A stretch of DNA of 39,758 nucleotides from an uncultured Clostridium sp. (GTDB lineage: Bacteria > Bacillota > Clostridia > Lachnospirales > Lachnospiraceae), in the NCBI GenBank assembly GCA_900547035.1, contig URFM01000035.1, forward strand, positions 1-39,758, read 5' to 3'. Positions within the stretch are counted from its first letter, which is position 1; each line of letters starts with the position of its first letter. This document shows positions 28,684 through 38,036 of the stretch, piece after piece. The position numbers and the translations under genes were made by a program. Below the pieces are notes generated by a model. It had not been told where the DNA came from, made no database searches, and saw only the letters and a list, made by a program, of their open reading frames with translations.

Positions 28684-30288
28684 ATGAATCTTTTTTTGCT
28701 CCTGGGGGCAATTGTTCTGATTGCCTGCATGATCGGAAGCAAAATCTCCAGCCGCATCGGCGTGCCCACCCTGCTTATTTTCATCGCTTTGGGAATGGTC
28801 TTTGGCTCCGACGGCATTTTAAAGATCGAATTCGAAGACTACTCCATGGCGGAGAAAATCTGCTCCGCTGCCCTGATTGTCATTATGTTTTATGGCGGAT
28901 TCGGCACCAAATGGAGCGTAGCCCGGCCAGTTGCCGGCAAATCGATTCTTCTAAGTACCCTTGGCGTGCTGTTTACCGCAGGCCTTACGGGTCTTTTTTG
29001 TCACTATGTTCTGAAAATGGAACTGCTTACCGGACTTTTAGTGGGAGCAGTACTGGGCTCCACCGATGCCGCCTCTGTTTTTTCCATTCTCCGTTCGAAA
29101 CGCCTGAATCTGAAATATGGAACCGCCTCCATGCTGGAAATCGAAAGCGGAAGCAACGACCCCTGCGCTTACATGCTGACCATAATCATCCTGTCCGCTA
29201 TGAGCGGAGATCTTTCTTCCGGCGGCATTCTCTACTCCATCTTCGCGCAGCTTGCCTACGGGATCGGAGCCGGCGTTCTCTTCGCATTCCTTGGGGGCCA
29301 GGTACTGCGAAAGATTCATCTTGGCGAGGATGGTTTTCAGTCCATTTTCCTGGTATCCATCGCCCTGGCTTCCTACGCCCTTCCTTCCCTGATCGGCGGA
29401 AACGGCTATCTCAGCACCTACATTACAGGAATTATGCTGGGCAACCAGGAAATCCCCAAAAAGAGGGAGCTTGTTAACTTTTTCGATGCCTTTAACAGCA
29501 TGATGCAGATGCTGATTTTCTTTCTTCTGGGCCTGCTGGTATTTCCCTCCCAGCTTCCGGATTTTTTCCTTCCCGCTCTGCTTGTCACTCTGTTTCTGAC
29601 GCTGATTGCAAGGCCCGTGGCTGTGGCTCTTCTTTTGACGCCCTTCAGAGCCCCCCTGCGCCAGCAGCTCCTGGTATCATGGGCAGGTCTTCGGGGAGCG
29701 GCATCCATCGTATTTTCCATCATGGCCGCCGTATCTCCCAGCTATGGAGACGACTACGTTTTCCACATCGTCTTCTGTGTGGTTCTGCTTTCTCTCTTAT
29801 GCCAGGGAACTCTGCTTCCCTTCTTTTCCAGAAAACTGAATATGATTGACAATCAAGAAAACGTACTGAAAACCTTCAACAATTATTCCGAAGAAACCAG
29901 CATTCAGTTTATCCGGCTGGAAATCGGTCATAACCATCCCTGGGTGAATCAGACTCTGAAAGAAATTCCTACCATCCCCGGCACCCTGATTGCCGCTGTT
30001 TTAAGAGGTGACGAGGACCAGGCCATTATTCCCAAGGGAGATACTCTCCTGAAAGAAGGCGATTCGGTTATCATCGGCGCCAAGGAGTATCAAGATAAAG
30101 ATGGTATCGAACTGACCGAAAAGCTGGTAGAGCCCGGCAGCCGCCTCATCGGCAAAAAGCTGAAGGAGGCAGATATGAAAAAGGATTCCCTGGTGGTATT
30201 AATCAGCCGGAACCACACCGATCTGATTCCTGATGGGGATACCACCATAGAAGCCGGAGATACGCTGGTAATCTATTCGGCATCTTAA
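28684..30288 (+). CDS. Potassium/proton antiporter, CvrA/NhaP2 type
   Basis: 534 residues from the ATG at 28684 (AAAGGAG before it). Residues 1-385 are a CPA1 Na+/H+-exchanger domain of about 12 helices, with the conserved ALVTDAA-like VLGSTDAASVFSIL, EIESGSNDPCAYML (acidic ion-site residues) and WAGLRGAASIVF. Residues 400-534 hold a soluble tail with a TrkA_C (RCK_C) domain that ends TTIEAGDTLVIYSAS, as in CvrA/NhaP2. It probably expels potassium in exchange for protons. It ends over the convergent crp-like gene (4-bp overlap). Ion preference is inferred from architecture. Confidence 0.85.
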   Translation: MNLFLLLGAIVLIACMIGSKISSRIGVPTLLIFIALGMVFGSDGILKIEFEDYSMAEKICSAALIVIMFYGGFGTKWSVARPVAGKSILLSTLGVLFTAGLTGLFCHYVLKMELLTGLLVGAVLGSTDAASVFSILRSKRLNLKYGTASMLEIESGSNDPCAYMLTIIILSAMSGDLSSGGILYSIFAQLAYGIGAGVLFAFLGGQVLRKIHLGEDGFQSIFLVSIALASYALPSLIGGNGYLSTYITGIMLGNQEIPKKRELVNFFDAFNSMMQMLIFFLLGLLVFPSQLPDFFLPALLVTLFLTLIARPVAVALLLTPFRAPLRQQLLVSWAGLRGAASIVFSIMAAVSPSYGDDYVFHIVFCVVLLSLLCQGTLLPFFSRKLNMIDNQENVLKTFNNYSEETSIQFIRLEIGHNHPWVNQTLKEIPTIPGTLIAAVLRGDEDQAIIPKGDTLLKEGDSVIIGAKEYQDKDGIELTEKLVEPGSRLIGKKLKEADMKKDSLVVLISRNHTDLIPDGDTTIEAGDTLVIYSAS

Positions 30289-30953
30289 TATTTCTCTATC
30301 AGTTCAAACCAGTTTTTCCGATAATTTAAAATGCCTTCCGCCTTCATCCTCCCCAGCTCACTGGACATAGCACTGCGGTCCACCCCCAGATAATCCGCCA
30401 GCTCCTGGCGGTTATAGGGGATTTCAAAGGTCCTGCTGCCCCGCTGCAGGGCCTGCTGGGAGAGATAGGACAGCAGCTTCTCCCGGGTAGTCCTGCGTGA
30501 CATATGGCGCCCTCTGTTTTCAAACCCTACGTTGGCCTCCGCCAGAATCCGGAGAAGATTTTGAATCAGGCGCGTATGGAAATCGCATGCCAGAGAACAG
30601 AAGGTAATCATCCTCTGGTAATCCAGAAAAACCGCCCGGCAGACTTTTTCCGCGATCAGCTGAACCGGAAGAGCTGGTGTTCTGGCGCAGGAATAGGACT
30701 GGCCGAACACTTCCCCCTCTCCGATGTGATACAGTTCCTCCTTCTGGCCCCAGAAATCCTCCTGAAACACCAGGACCTTCCCTTCAACCAGGACCATCAT
30801 GCTGTTCATGGCCTCCCCCATCCGCAGAACCAGTTCTCCCGGCTCATAACGCTCTTCCCGGGCGGCGCAGCACTTTAAAAGCGTATAAAGCTCATCTTCC
30901 CTGATTCCATAAAACAGGGGACAGCGTTTTAATAAATAGCTCAGTTCTTCCAT
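30285..30953 (-). CDS. Crp/Fnr-family transcriptional regulator
   Basis: 222 residues. N-terminal cyclic-nucleotide-binding-like beta barrel with PGELVLRMGEAMNSMMVLVEG and GEGEVFGQSY. It lacks the Arg-Ala pair that contacts cAMP and has no Cys cluster for an iron-sulfur centre, so its signal is unknown. A long dimer helix follows, then HTH with RTTREKLLSYL and NRQELADYLGVDRSAMSSEL, the recognition helix. A perfect dyad in its own promoter (30969-30982) suggests autoregulation. It lies tail to tail with the antiporter gene and in the same direction as argH. Confidence 0.88.
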   Translation of the reverse strand: MEELSYLLKRCPLFYGIREDELYTLLKCCAAREERYEPGELVLRMGEAMNSMMVLVEGKVLVFQEDFWGQKEELYHIGEGEVFGQSYSCARTPALPVQLIAEKVCRAVFLDYQRMITFCSLACDFHTRLIQNLLRILAEANVGFENRGRHMSRRTTREKLLSYLSQQALQRGSRTFEIPYNRQELADYLGVDRSAMSSELGRMKAEGILNYRKNWFELIEKY

Positions 30954-30968
30954 TGCGCCTCTCTTTTT

Positions 30969-30982
30969 GTTGTATTTACAAC
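30969..30982 (-). promoter_or_regulatory. Crp/Fnr-type palindrome upstream of the regulator gene
   Basis: GTTGT-ATTT-ACAAC, a perfect 14-bp dyad (16 bp with the flanking T and A), 16 bp before the start codon. Size and spacing match Crp/Fnr boxes (TTGAT-N4-ATCAA type). It sits near the -10/start region, so binding is likely to repress. Confidence 0.6.
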
Positions 30983-31017
30983 ATATCTATTCGTTTTGTC
31001 ACATATTTGTCCGATAT

Positions 31018-32400
31018 TCAGGACTCCTCCAGCTGTTTCCGGTACACTTCAATCACCTGCTCCATTGCCTTACGGCCCGGAGCCCCAATGGTGGTCCGTT
31101 TCTCCACACAGGTCTCCATACTGATCGCCTGGTAGATATCTTCCTCAAATACCGGACTGATTTTCTGATATTCCTCCATCGCAAGCTCATCCAAACTGAT
31201 TCCCCGTTCAATGCAGGCCAGCACCAGCTGTCCCACAATTCCATGCGCATCCCGGAAGGGTACTCCATGATTGACCAAATAATCCGCTGCATCCGTGGCG
31301 TTGGTAAAGCCCCGCTTGGCGCTCTGCTCCATCACGTCTCTGCGGAAAGTCATGGTGGAAATCATCCCGGTGAAAAGAGCCAGACACCCCTTTACCGTAT
31401 CAATAGCGTCAAAGGACAGTTCCTTGTCCTCCTGCATATCCTTATTGTAAGCCAAAGGCAGCCCCTTCATGGTGGTCAGCAGGGAAACCAGGGCGCCGTA
31501 AACCCGGCCGCTCTTGCCCCGGATCAGCTCGGCGATGTCCGGATTCTTTTTCTGGGGCATAATGCTGCTTCCGGTGCTGTAAGAATCATCGATTTCCACA
31601 AACCGGTACTCATTGGTATTCCAAATGATGATTTCTTCGCAGAAACGGCTTAAATGCATGGAGATGGTGGACAGGGCCGCCAGAAGCTCGATGAGATAAT
31701 CCCGGTCCGCCACGGAATCCATGGAGTTCAGGGTAGGCCCGTCAAATCCCAGAAGTTCGGCCGTATAACTCCGGTCCAGAGGATAGGTGGTTCCTGCCAG
31801 AGCGCCGGAACCTAAGGGACAGTAGTTCATCCGTCTGCGGATATCGACCAGCCGGGACCGGTCTCTGGAAAACATTTCAAAATAAGCTCCCATGTGATGG
31901 GCCAGGGTAATGGGCTGGGCCTTCTGCAGATGGGTAAAGCCCGGCATAAATGTGTCAAGGTTTTCCTCCATAATCGCCAAAAGTTCCTTCAAAAGGTCCT
32001 TTAACAGGCCGTCCAACTCCCCAATTTCATCTCTGGTGTACAGCTTCATATCCAGAGCCACCTGGTCGTTGCGGCTGCGGCCGGTGTGGAGCCGTTTTCC
32101 CGCCTCCCCAATCCGCTCCGTCAAGGTTCCCTCCACAAAGGAGTGAATATCCTCATACTCCGAATGCTCCGGAATGGTCAGCTTCCCGCTGTCTAAATCT
32201 TCCAGGATTCCCGTCAGCCCATCGATGATGGCCTTCTCGTCCTCGCTGGTCAAAATCCCCTGTCTGGCCAGCATTTTTACATGGGCGATGCTGCCCCGGA
32301 TATCCTGACGGTAAAATTTCCGGTCAAAGGATAAAGATTCGTTAAAATTGTGTACCAACTGATTCGTTTCTTTTGTAAAACGTCCTCCCCACAGTTTCAT
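31018..32400 (-). CDS. argH: Argininosuccinate lyase
   Basis: 460 residues. Fumarase/aspartase superfamily: signature GSSIMPQKKNPDIAELIRGK with the catalytic Ser loop, HTGRSRNDQVALDMKLY and THLQKAQPITLAHHMGAY. It splits argininosuccinate into arginine and fumarate. The ATG is 14 bases after AAGGAGG, which overlaps the yfhO stop codon, so argH is cotranscribed with gtrA-yfhO instead of with argG. It is 4.5 kb from argG and oriented oppositely. Whether ArgR reaches it is not visible. Confidence 0.96.
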   Translation of the reverse strand: MKLWGGRFTKETNQLVHNFNESLSFDRKFYRQDIRGSIAHVKMLARQGILTSEDEKAIIDGLTGILEDLDSGKLTIPEHSEYEDIHSFVEGTLTERIGEAGKRLHTGRSRNDQVALDMKLYTRDEIGELDGLLKDLLKELLAIMEENLDTFMPGFTHLQKAQPITLAHHMGAYFEMFSRDRSRLVDIRRRMNYCPLGSGALAGTTYPLDRSYTAELLGFDGPTLNSMDSVADRDYLIELLAALSTISMHLSRFCEEIIIWNTNEYRFVEIDDSYSTGSSIMPQKKNPDIAELIRGKSGRVYGALVSLLTTMKGLPLAYNKDMQEDKELSFDAIDTVKGCLALFTGMISTMTFRRDVMEQSAKRGFTNATDAADYLVNHGVPFRDAHGIVGQLVLACIERGISLDELAMEEYQKISPVFEEDIYQAISMETCVEKRTTIGAPGRKAMEQVIEVYRKQLEES

Positions 32401-32416
32401 GTCTTTTGATTCCTCC

Positions 32417-35362
32417 TTATGCTTCTTCTTCCGTTTTTCTTCTGGTCATATAAGCCTCTGCGGCCGCTGAAATCCCCACAAATATGACGCTGACCGCCGT
32501 AATGATCCCTCCGGCCCGCAGTCCGCGGGGTTCATAGGACAGCTCGATGGTATGTGTTCCGGCCGTTACATCGACAGCCAGAAAGGTGTCAAAAATCTCT
32601 CTCGGCTTTTGCTCGTTTCCGTCAATCAAAAGGCTCCAGCCCTCGTCGAAGGGGATACTGGTGAACATGGTTCCGGCCTGGTCAGCCGTAATGATTCCTT
32701 CAATCCCCACATCCGTCCACCGGGTAACCGTCATGGGATTTTGGTTCAGTTTCTCATACACCTGCCGGAGAGCGTCCATGTCAAACCGCCAGACCTGGGC
32801 TTCCAGGGCCCGGTTCGTGCCGTCCCCGTTTTCCAGTGTAATCTCCTGCCCGTCGGGGCAGTTTCCCAGCTCCAGGAAATATCCCCGGCTCACATTATCA
32901 AAGGTTCTGCTGCTTTCCCCGGCGTAGACCGTTACCTTTTCAATCTGACGGTCCGTCACATAAACATAATAATCTCCCGTTTCCTGGGGCGTAAAGGAGA
33001 TTTTTCCGCCCTGGCTGTCCGTATTCTCCTCCACCAGCACCGGGGATACCCCCAGAAGACTGCACAAATCATTTTGCACATAGGCGGGATTCCCATAGTC
33101 CAGAATCCAGTTGTCCTCGATGTCCGCCGGCAGCATAAAGGCCACCGGAAGGGTAAACTGGTTTTCATACAGCCAGGTACTGCCCCTGTGTCCCAGAAAT
33201 TCCAGCCCTTCTCCCGTCGCCTGCTCCTGGTCATAGAGGGCGTACCGGACGGAAAACAGGCTGTCCACCAGGGGTGTACTTCCGGTGATGCTGTAAGCGT
33301 TGGTCGAAGTCTCACATCCCAAAAGCCTTAAAAATGTGGACAATGACGCATCCGCTGTGGATGAAAACAGGGAAACCGATGGAAAATTCATCCATGCGCC
33401 GTCATTTTTCGTCTTCCGGTCCACCTTCTCTACCCGGTAAAATGTGGTAGGCTCCAGTTCGGCCAGCAGGGCCTCCACATCCTGATTGTCGTCAGTGTAA
33501 GCGGTGCGGCTGGTGGTCGGAACACTGGTCACCGTAGTATTCACCGCCGATTCTACCGATACCAGTGCCAAAGCAGTCAAAAGCACCAGCTCTTTCCCTC
33601 TTCTGACTGTGCGATACAGATAAATTAATCCGCTGTAAGCTGCCAAAAGAAGCAGGGATACATAATATACGGAAAAATGGAACTGTTCCGTATTGTCTAC
33701 CATCTTCTGGGCCAGGAGCACAAAGACCGACGCTCCCATAAAAGCCATTCCCACATGCTTCAGCGGCGTTTCCCCCAGATACATGTATGCCCGGTAGCAC
33801 ACCAGCAGCATCAGGGCAATATAGATAAAGGACTGCCGGCATGGAAGGCTGTTGGGATAATGAAAACCATGCCAAGTAAAGTTGAGCACGTTGATGGCAA
33901 AACTGGCCAGGAATAAAAACAACAGGCTTCCGTAAACAATTTTCTCCCGCAGGCGAATCTTTTTGCAGACCAAAAACAGCAGAAAGAAAATCAATGCCGC
34001 CGTACCGCAGTAAAGATTGGGCCAGTGGTCCAGTCCCTGCTCAGTCTGTACATTCACCAGATGCCTTGCCAGCATGTCAAAAATGGAGAAATAGGAAGTT
34101 ACGGTATCCGGGAAATCGAAGTTTCCTGATGCCGTGGACTTCAAAGCGTAAATTTCCGGCAGCAGCACCACTGCCGCCAGACCTCCCGCCGCCAGGGAAA
34201 AGACCGCGAACTTGCCGCAGGCCCCAAAGAATGCCTTCACACCCTTAGGCGGCTCCAGAATCAGCAGCGCCGCCATGTACAGCACCAGAAACAGGCAGAT
34301 CATAATGGAAATATAGTAGTTGGACAGGATGGAAGCTCCCAGAGCCAGGCAGTACAGGTAAGGCTTTCCTCCTTTTACCAGGCGCTCCAGACCCAGAAGA
34401 ATCAAGGGCAGTAAAATTATGCAGTCCAGCCACATAATATTCCAGCTGTAAGCCGCCACATAACCAGACAGAGCGTAGAAAATTCCAAAGAAGCCCGCGC
34501 CGAAGTCCCTGGTTTTACAGTGCCTTTTCAGATACCAGGTAAAGCTTAAACCCGCCAGTCCGATTTTGAGGACAATGCCGTAGCTCATAAACTCGATAAT
34601 CATGTCCTTGGGGCAGAGAACCAGAAGCCAGTTAAAGGGGCTGGCCAGATAATAGGCATAGAGGGCTGAAAAATTCACGCCCATTCCCACATCCCAGCTG
34701 TAAAGCAGGCTTCCTCCCTGAGTCAGCTTGTACTGAAACTCCGAAAAGAAGGGCGCATACTGGTGATACATATCCGTTCTTAAAAAGCTCTCCTCGCCAA
34801 AGGGGAAAATTCCCCTTTGAGCAAAGATAATAACCATAACAATGATCGGCACAAAAAAGGCGGCCAAGTAGGCATCCGTGGGCTTTAAAAGCCGCAAAAA
34901 CTCTCCCGTCGAAGTAAAGCGGCCGCCGGAGTCCTCCCTTTGACGTTCTTCAAAACCGTCCCTGCGGATCTCTAACTCCTCCTGAATTTCCTCCGCGATC
35001 TCTTCAAAGTCTCCGCCGTCGCCAAAATCTTCGTCCAGCCATGCTTCTGCTGCCCCGGACTCTTTTCCTGTCTCTTTTTCTGCCTCTTTCTCTTTTTCCG
35101 TCTCTTTCCGCCCGTTCTCCGGAATCCGGATTGATTTACCACCAGATCTTCTGGGCGGTCTTCCTCCCCGGCCGTCTCCTGAAATTTTATTCTGCCCTTC
35201 TGTTTCAGGCCTCCTGGAAACCGCCAGCTCCTCTCTCGTGTTCTCCATCTGTTCTCCTGTCAGCTTTTCCGTACCGCTGCCCTGTAAAAAGGAAGCGGGT
35301 TCCATGATTTGCAGGATCTCATCCAGCTCCTTCTCCACCCGCTCTACGTCTTTTCGCTCCAT
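32417..35362 (-). CDS. YfhO-family polytopic membrane protein with acidic cytoplasmic extension
   Basis: 981 residues from the ATG at 35362 (AAGGGTG 8 bases before). Residues 1-160 are a low-complexity cytoplasmic stretch alternating Glu/Lys/Arg/Gly (KETEKEKEAEKETGKES, GDGRGGRPPRRSGG) and are not part of the usual family. Residues ~162-630 hold 12 or so transmembrane helices with the YfhO motifs FGEESFLRTDMYHQYAPFF and YSWDVGMGVNFSALY, resembling GT-C glycosyltransferases. The last 330 residues form an extracytoplasmic beta-rich domain ending SIPFDEGWSLLIDG and GTHTIELSYEPRGLRAG, then one anchor helix. With GtrA upstream, it probably glycosylates teichoic acids or another envelope polymer. 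Confidence 0.88.
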   Translation of the reverse strand: MERKDVERVEKELDEILQIMEPASFLQGSGTEKLTGEQMENTREELAVSRRPETEGQNKISGDGRGGRPPRRSGGKSIRIPENGRKETEKEKEAEKETGKESGAAEAWLDEDFGDGGDFEEIAEEIQEELEIRRDGFEERQREDSGGRFTSTGEFLRLLKPTDAYLAAFFVPIIVMVIIFAQRGIFPFGEESFLRTDMYHQYAPFFSEFQYKLTQGGSLLYSWDVGMGVNFSALYAYYLASPFNWLLVLCPKDMIIEFMSYGIVLKIGLAGLSFTWYLKRHCKTRDFGAGFFGIFYALSGYVAAYSWNIMWLDCIILLPLILLGLERLVKGGKPYLYCLALGASILSNYYISIMICLFLVLYMAALLILEPPKGVKAFFGACGKFAVFSLAAGGLAAVVLLPEIYALKSTASGNFDFPDTVTSYFSIFDMLARHLVNVQTEQGLDHWPNLYCGTAALIFFLLFLVCKKIRLREKIVYGSLLFLFLASFAINVLNFTWHGFHYPNSLPCRQSFIYIALMLLVCYRAYMYLGETPLKHVGMAFMGASVFVLLAQKMVDNTEQFHFSVYYVSLLLLAAYSGLIYLYRTVRRGKELVLLTALALVSVESAVNTTVTSVPTTSRTAYTDDNQDVEALLAELEPTTFYRVEKVDRKTKNDGAWMNFPSVSLFSSTADASLSTFLRLLGCETSTNAYSITGSTPLVDSLFSVRYALYDQEQATGEGLEFLGHRGSTWLYENQFTLPVAFMLPADIEDNWILDYGNPAYVQNDLCSLLGVSPVLVEENTDSQGGKISFTPQETGDYYVYVTDRQIEKVTVYAGESSRTFDNVSRGYFLELGNCPDGQEITLENGDGTNRALEAQVWRFDMDALRQVYEKLNQNPMTVTRWTDVGIEGIITADQAGTMFTSIPFDEGWSLLIDGNEQKPREIFDTFLAVDVTAGTHTIELSYEPRGLRAGGIITAVSVIFVGISAAAEAYMTRRKTEEEA

Positions 35363-35402
35363 GGCAGTTTCACCCTTCTTTACCACTTAATTTTATAACT
35401 GT

Positions 35403-35843
35403 TCAGGACTCCGAACTGCTGCTTGGTTTTTTAAATATCCACAGCTTACTGAAAATATAATTCAGGACAAGATTGACCGCTGAAACCACGGCCTTGCAGA
35501 ACAGCTCATACAGAAATCCTCTCTCACCGCCAATCCATACCAGCCCCACCATCATAATCCAGGTAAGGACGCCGGAAAAGGCCCGGGCGGCGAAAAAAGC
35601 ACCGAATTCCTTTGCCAGGTACGACGGCCTTACATTATAATTCCTGAACACGATGAGCTTGTTCACCACATAGGCAAACAGCACCGCGCTGAGCCAGGAC
35701 AGGGCCTGCGACGTCTCCACACCAGCCCCGGCTCCCCGCAAAAGAGCGTACACCCCGAAATCCACCAGGGTTGTCAGGACACCGCAGACAAAATAGCTGA
35801 CGGTTTCATAATTAAAACATTTTTCCCATATTTTTCGTATCAT
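35403..35843 (-). CDS. GtrA-family putative polyprenyl-glycan flippase
   Basis: 146 residues from the ATG at 35843 (GAGG before it); an upstream open frame has no ribosome binding site and would add a Cys-rich extension foreign to the family. Four transmembrane helices: VSYFVCGVLTTLVDFGVYAL, SWLSAVLFAYVVNKLIVF, AFSGVLTWIMMVGLVWIG and LVLNYIFSKLWIF. The NKLIVFRN motif after helix 2 is the GtrA hallmark. GtrA proteins are thought to flip undecaprenyl-phosphate sugars. It stands 40 bp before yfhO, consistent with supply of lipid-linked sugar to the YfhO enzyme. Confidence 0.9.
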   Translation of the reverse strand: MIRKIWEKCFNYETVSYFVCGVLTTLVDFGVYALLRGAGAGVETSQALSWLSAVLFAYVVNKLIVFRNYNVRPSYLAKEFGAFFAARAFSGVLTWIMMVGLVWIGGERGFLYELFCKAVVSAVNLVLNYIFSKLWIFKKPSSSSES

Positions 35844-35982
35844 ATCAGAAACCTCGAATTTACAAAATATGTAACGCTTCAAAACCACGGGAAGGCAGAC
35901 GTGCCTGTCCTTTTCTGACCACATATGCCTATTATTTTAGTATAAGGGCGTCAAAATGTAAAGAACGGCCCGTCCTGAACAA

Positions 35983-37044
35983 TCATGTTTTCTGCTCTTC
36001 GGAAACCTCTTCCACAAAGTTCTCTGCACCCTGAGAGTAGTGCAGCTGGCCGTCCTCTGTCATGAAAATACCGTAAATTCCTTCCATAGAGTCCAGAAGA
36101 CTTATGCCATCCTCCAGACCCATGCCAAAACAAGCCGTACTGAGTCCGTCTCCATCTACCGACTTCTGAGAAATGATCGTTACCTGTACCAAACCATTCT
36201 GCCAGGGGTAACCGGTCTTCGGGTCCAAAAGATGATGATAGTTGACGCCGTCCTTCACAAAATGCCGCTCGTAAACTCCGGAGGAAACCACCGAGAGGTC
36301 ATTTACCGTTAAAATCGCCGCGGTTTCCGAATATTCTCCAAAAGGCCGGCGCAGTCCCACCCGGAAGGGGCTGCCGTCAGGCCGTTCTCCGATGCACAGA
36401 ACATTTCCCCCCAGGTTGATAATGGCGCTGGTAATCCCCTCTTCTACCAGATATTCCTTCATCCGGTCCGCGATAAAGCCTTTTGCAATAGCACCCAAAT
36501 CCAGACAGGTATCATCGCTGTCAAAAATCACCTGTTCTCCCTCCACATGAACATTCCGGTAATCCACAGCCGGCAGACGGCTTTCTATTTCCGCTGAATC
36601 CGGAACCTGCGGATTCTCCCCAGTGAAGTCCCAAAGTGAGCTTAAAGGCTCTATGGTGATATCCATCTTCCCGCCAGATCGCTCGCCGTATTCCAGCCCC
36701 TTTTCAATTACCCTCGCGGTCTGGGGATCCACCTGAAGGCTTCTCTCCCCAGGTTCCCGGTGATTCAGCCGGTAGATATCGCTTCCCTCTATGGTTCTGC
36801 TTAGAAGCTGCTCATACTGGCTGCACAGCTGGATACTCCCCTCCAGGGCTTTCCTGGCATCGGAAGCCCAGAAACTGCTGCTGTCGTAAACGGTTACCTC
36901 CACAAAGGTATTCAGCAGAAAGGAGGACTGGCTCATGGGATACTCCCCCTTCTGCTTGCAGCCTCCCAGAGTCAAAGCCGCCCCCAGCATCATTACCGCG
37001 CCCAAAGCTGCTGCCCCTTTTCCTGCCGCAAGCTGAAGCCTCAT
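35983..37044 (-). CDS. apbE: FAD:protein FMN transferase (ApbE), lipoprotein
   Basis: 353 residues. Lipobox ALTLGGC with lipidated Cys29. ApbE domain: SSFLLNTFVEVTVYD, the FAD/Mg-binding LDLGAIAKGFIADRMKEYL, INLGGNVLCIGERPDGSPFRVGL and HHLLDPKTGYPWQNGLVQVT with the metal Asp near DGDGLSTACFGMGLE. It flavinylates Thr/Ser residues on extracytoplasmic or membrane redox proteins (Rnf, Nqr). No substrate gene is in the window. It is translationally coupled to the aminotransferase gene (ATGA overlap). Confidence 0.93.
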   Translation of the reverse strand: MRLQLAAGKGAAALGAVMMLGAALTLGGCKQKGEYPMSQSSFLLNTFVEVTVYDSSSFWASDARKALEGSIQLCSQYEQLLSRTIEGSDIYRLNHREPGERSLQVDPQTARVIEKGLEYGERSGGKMDITIEPLSSLWDFTGENPQVPDSAEIESRLPAVDYRNVHVEGEQVIFDSDDTCLDLGAIAKGFIADRMKEYLVEEGITSAIINLGGNVLCIGERPDGSPFRVGLRRPFGEYSETAAILTVNDLSVVSSGVYERHFVKDGVNYHHLLDPKTGYPWQNGLVQVTIISQKSVDGDGLSTACFGMGLEDGISLLDSMEGIYGIFMTEDGQLHYSQGAENFVEEVSEEQKT

Positions 37045-37880
37045 CTTTCTGTCTCCTTTAAAAATTCTTCCTCCAAGGCGGACTGGATCTTCTCCAAAAG
37101 CGCAGGCGCCTTTCCTCCCACCGGGATCCCGTCAATCTCGCTGGCAGAGAGACAGAATTTGCTGGAGGAGCTGACCAGCACTTCGTCTGCGTCCATCATT
37201 TCTGCAACGGTAAAGGGCCGCTCCTCCACCGGGATGTCCAGCTGCTCGCACATGCGAATCAGATGAGCCCTGGCAATTCCCGGAAGAATCAGGTTGTCTG
37301 TAGGTGCCGTAATCAGACGCCCCCCCTTTAAAATATGGCAGTTGCTGTGGGCGCACTCCGTCACCCGGTCTCCACGGTGAAATACTGCCTCCTGGCACCC
37401 TTCCTCCTTTGCCTTTTGGGAAGCCATTACATTGGGAATCAAATTCAGGGTTTTAATATTGCAGTGGAAAAACCGGGTGTCCTCCACCGTAATCAGGCGG
37501 ATTTTTTCCTTCAAACTGGGAATGGGAGCGGGCTTTAACATGACCCACAGATTTCCCGGACCCTCTGTAAATTCATGATTACGAATTCCCGTTCCCCGGG
37601 TCACCTGATAATAGACGAATTGATCTCCGGTATCCAACTTTTTCACCAAATTCCTTAAAAGGTCTTTCAGTTCCTCCTTGGTACAGGGCATCTGGATTCT
37701 CAGGGCAGCGGCATTGGCAAAAAAGCGGTCCACATGCTCATCCAGGGCAAAAATGTGATAGGAATGGCAGGGACCCGCATCGTAAACCCCATCCCCAAAA
37801 AAGCAGACCCGGTCGTTCATGGGAATCTGCATCCGCTCCAGTTCGTCGAATCTTCCATTATAATATCCAAGTGTTTTCAT
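37041..37880 (-). CDS. Class IV aminotransferase, D-amino-acid transaminase type
   Basis: 279 residues. Class IV PLP fold: N-terminal YYNGRF and DRVCFFGDGVYDAG, active-site Lys in IKTLNLIPNVMASQKAKEEG, QEAVFHRGDRVTECAHSNCH, and VLVSSSSKFCLSASEIDG toward the end. Motif spacing matches D-amino-acid transaminase (Dat) better than BCAT or aminodeoxychorismate lyase. Dat would make D-Ala/D-Glu for the wall or catabolise D-amino acids. It precedes apbE in one coupled pair and diverges from the LysR gene. Substrate uncertain. Confidence 0.85.
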   Translation of the reverse strand: MKTLGYYNGRFDELERMQIPMNDRVCFFGDGVYDAGPCHSYHIFALDEHVDRFFANAAALRIQMPCTKEELKDLLRNLVKKLDTGDQFVYYQVTRGTGIRNHEFTEGPGNLWVMLKPAPIPSLKEKIRLITVEDTRFFHCNIKTLNLIPNVMASQKAKEEGCQEAVFHRGDRVTECAHSNCHILKGGRLITAPTDNLILPGIARAHLIRMCEQLDIPVEERPFTVAEMMDADEVLVSSSSKFCLSASEIDGIPVGGKAPALLEKIQSALEEEFLKETER

Positions 37881-37934
37881 CTTTTACTCCATCCTTTTCA
37901 GACTGATACGGACGCCGATCAAACGTCTGCAGCC

Positions 37935-37973
37935 GGACATCTATTGCGGAATGTCCCGGCCGTATGATATGAT
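37935..37973 (+). promoter_or_regulatory. lysR promoter with dyad in the divergent region
   Basis: -35 TTGCGG (37944-37949), 18-bp spacer, -10 TATGAT (37968-37973), 64 bp before the LysR start. A dyad GGACAT (37935-37940) / ATGTCC (37951-37956) surrounds the -35 and is a candidate LysR autoregulatory site, also facing the aminotransferase promoter. Confidence 0.45.
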
Positions 37974-38036
37974 GATACAAGCGTCAGCATGATACAGTAA
38001 TAATCAGTTTACCACATTTACGCCAGGAGTTGTAGT

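Noticed and set aside
28614..29477. 287-codon open frame on the plus strand
   Set aside because: It is an out-of-frame shadow of the antiporter gene, rich in Arg/Cys/His as typical of shifted frames, with no ribosome binding site.
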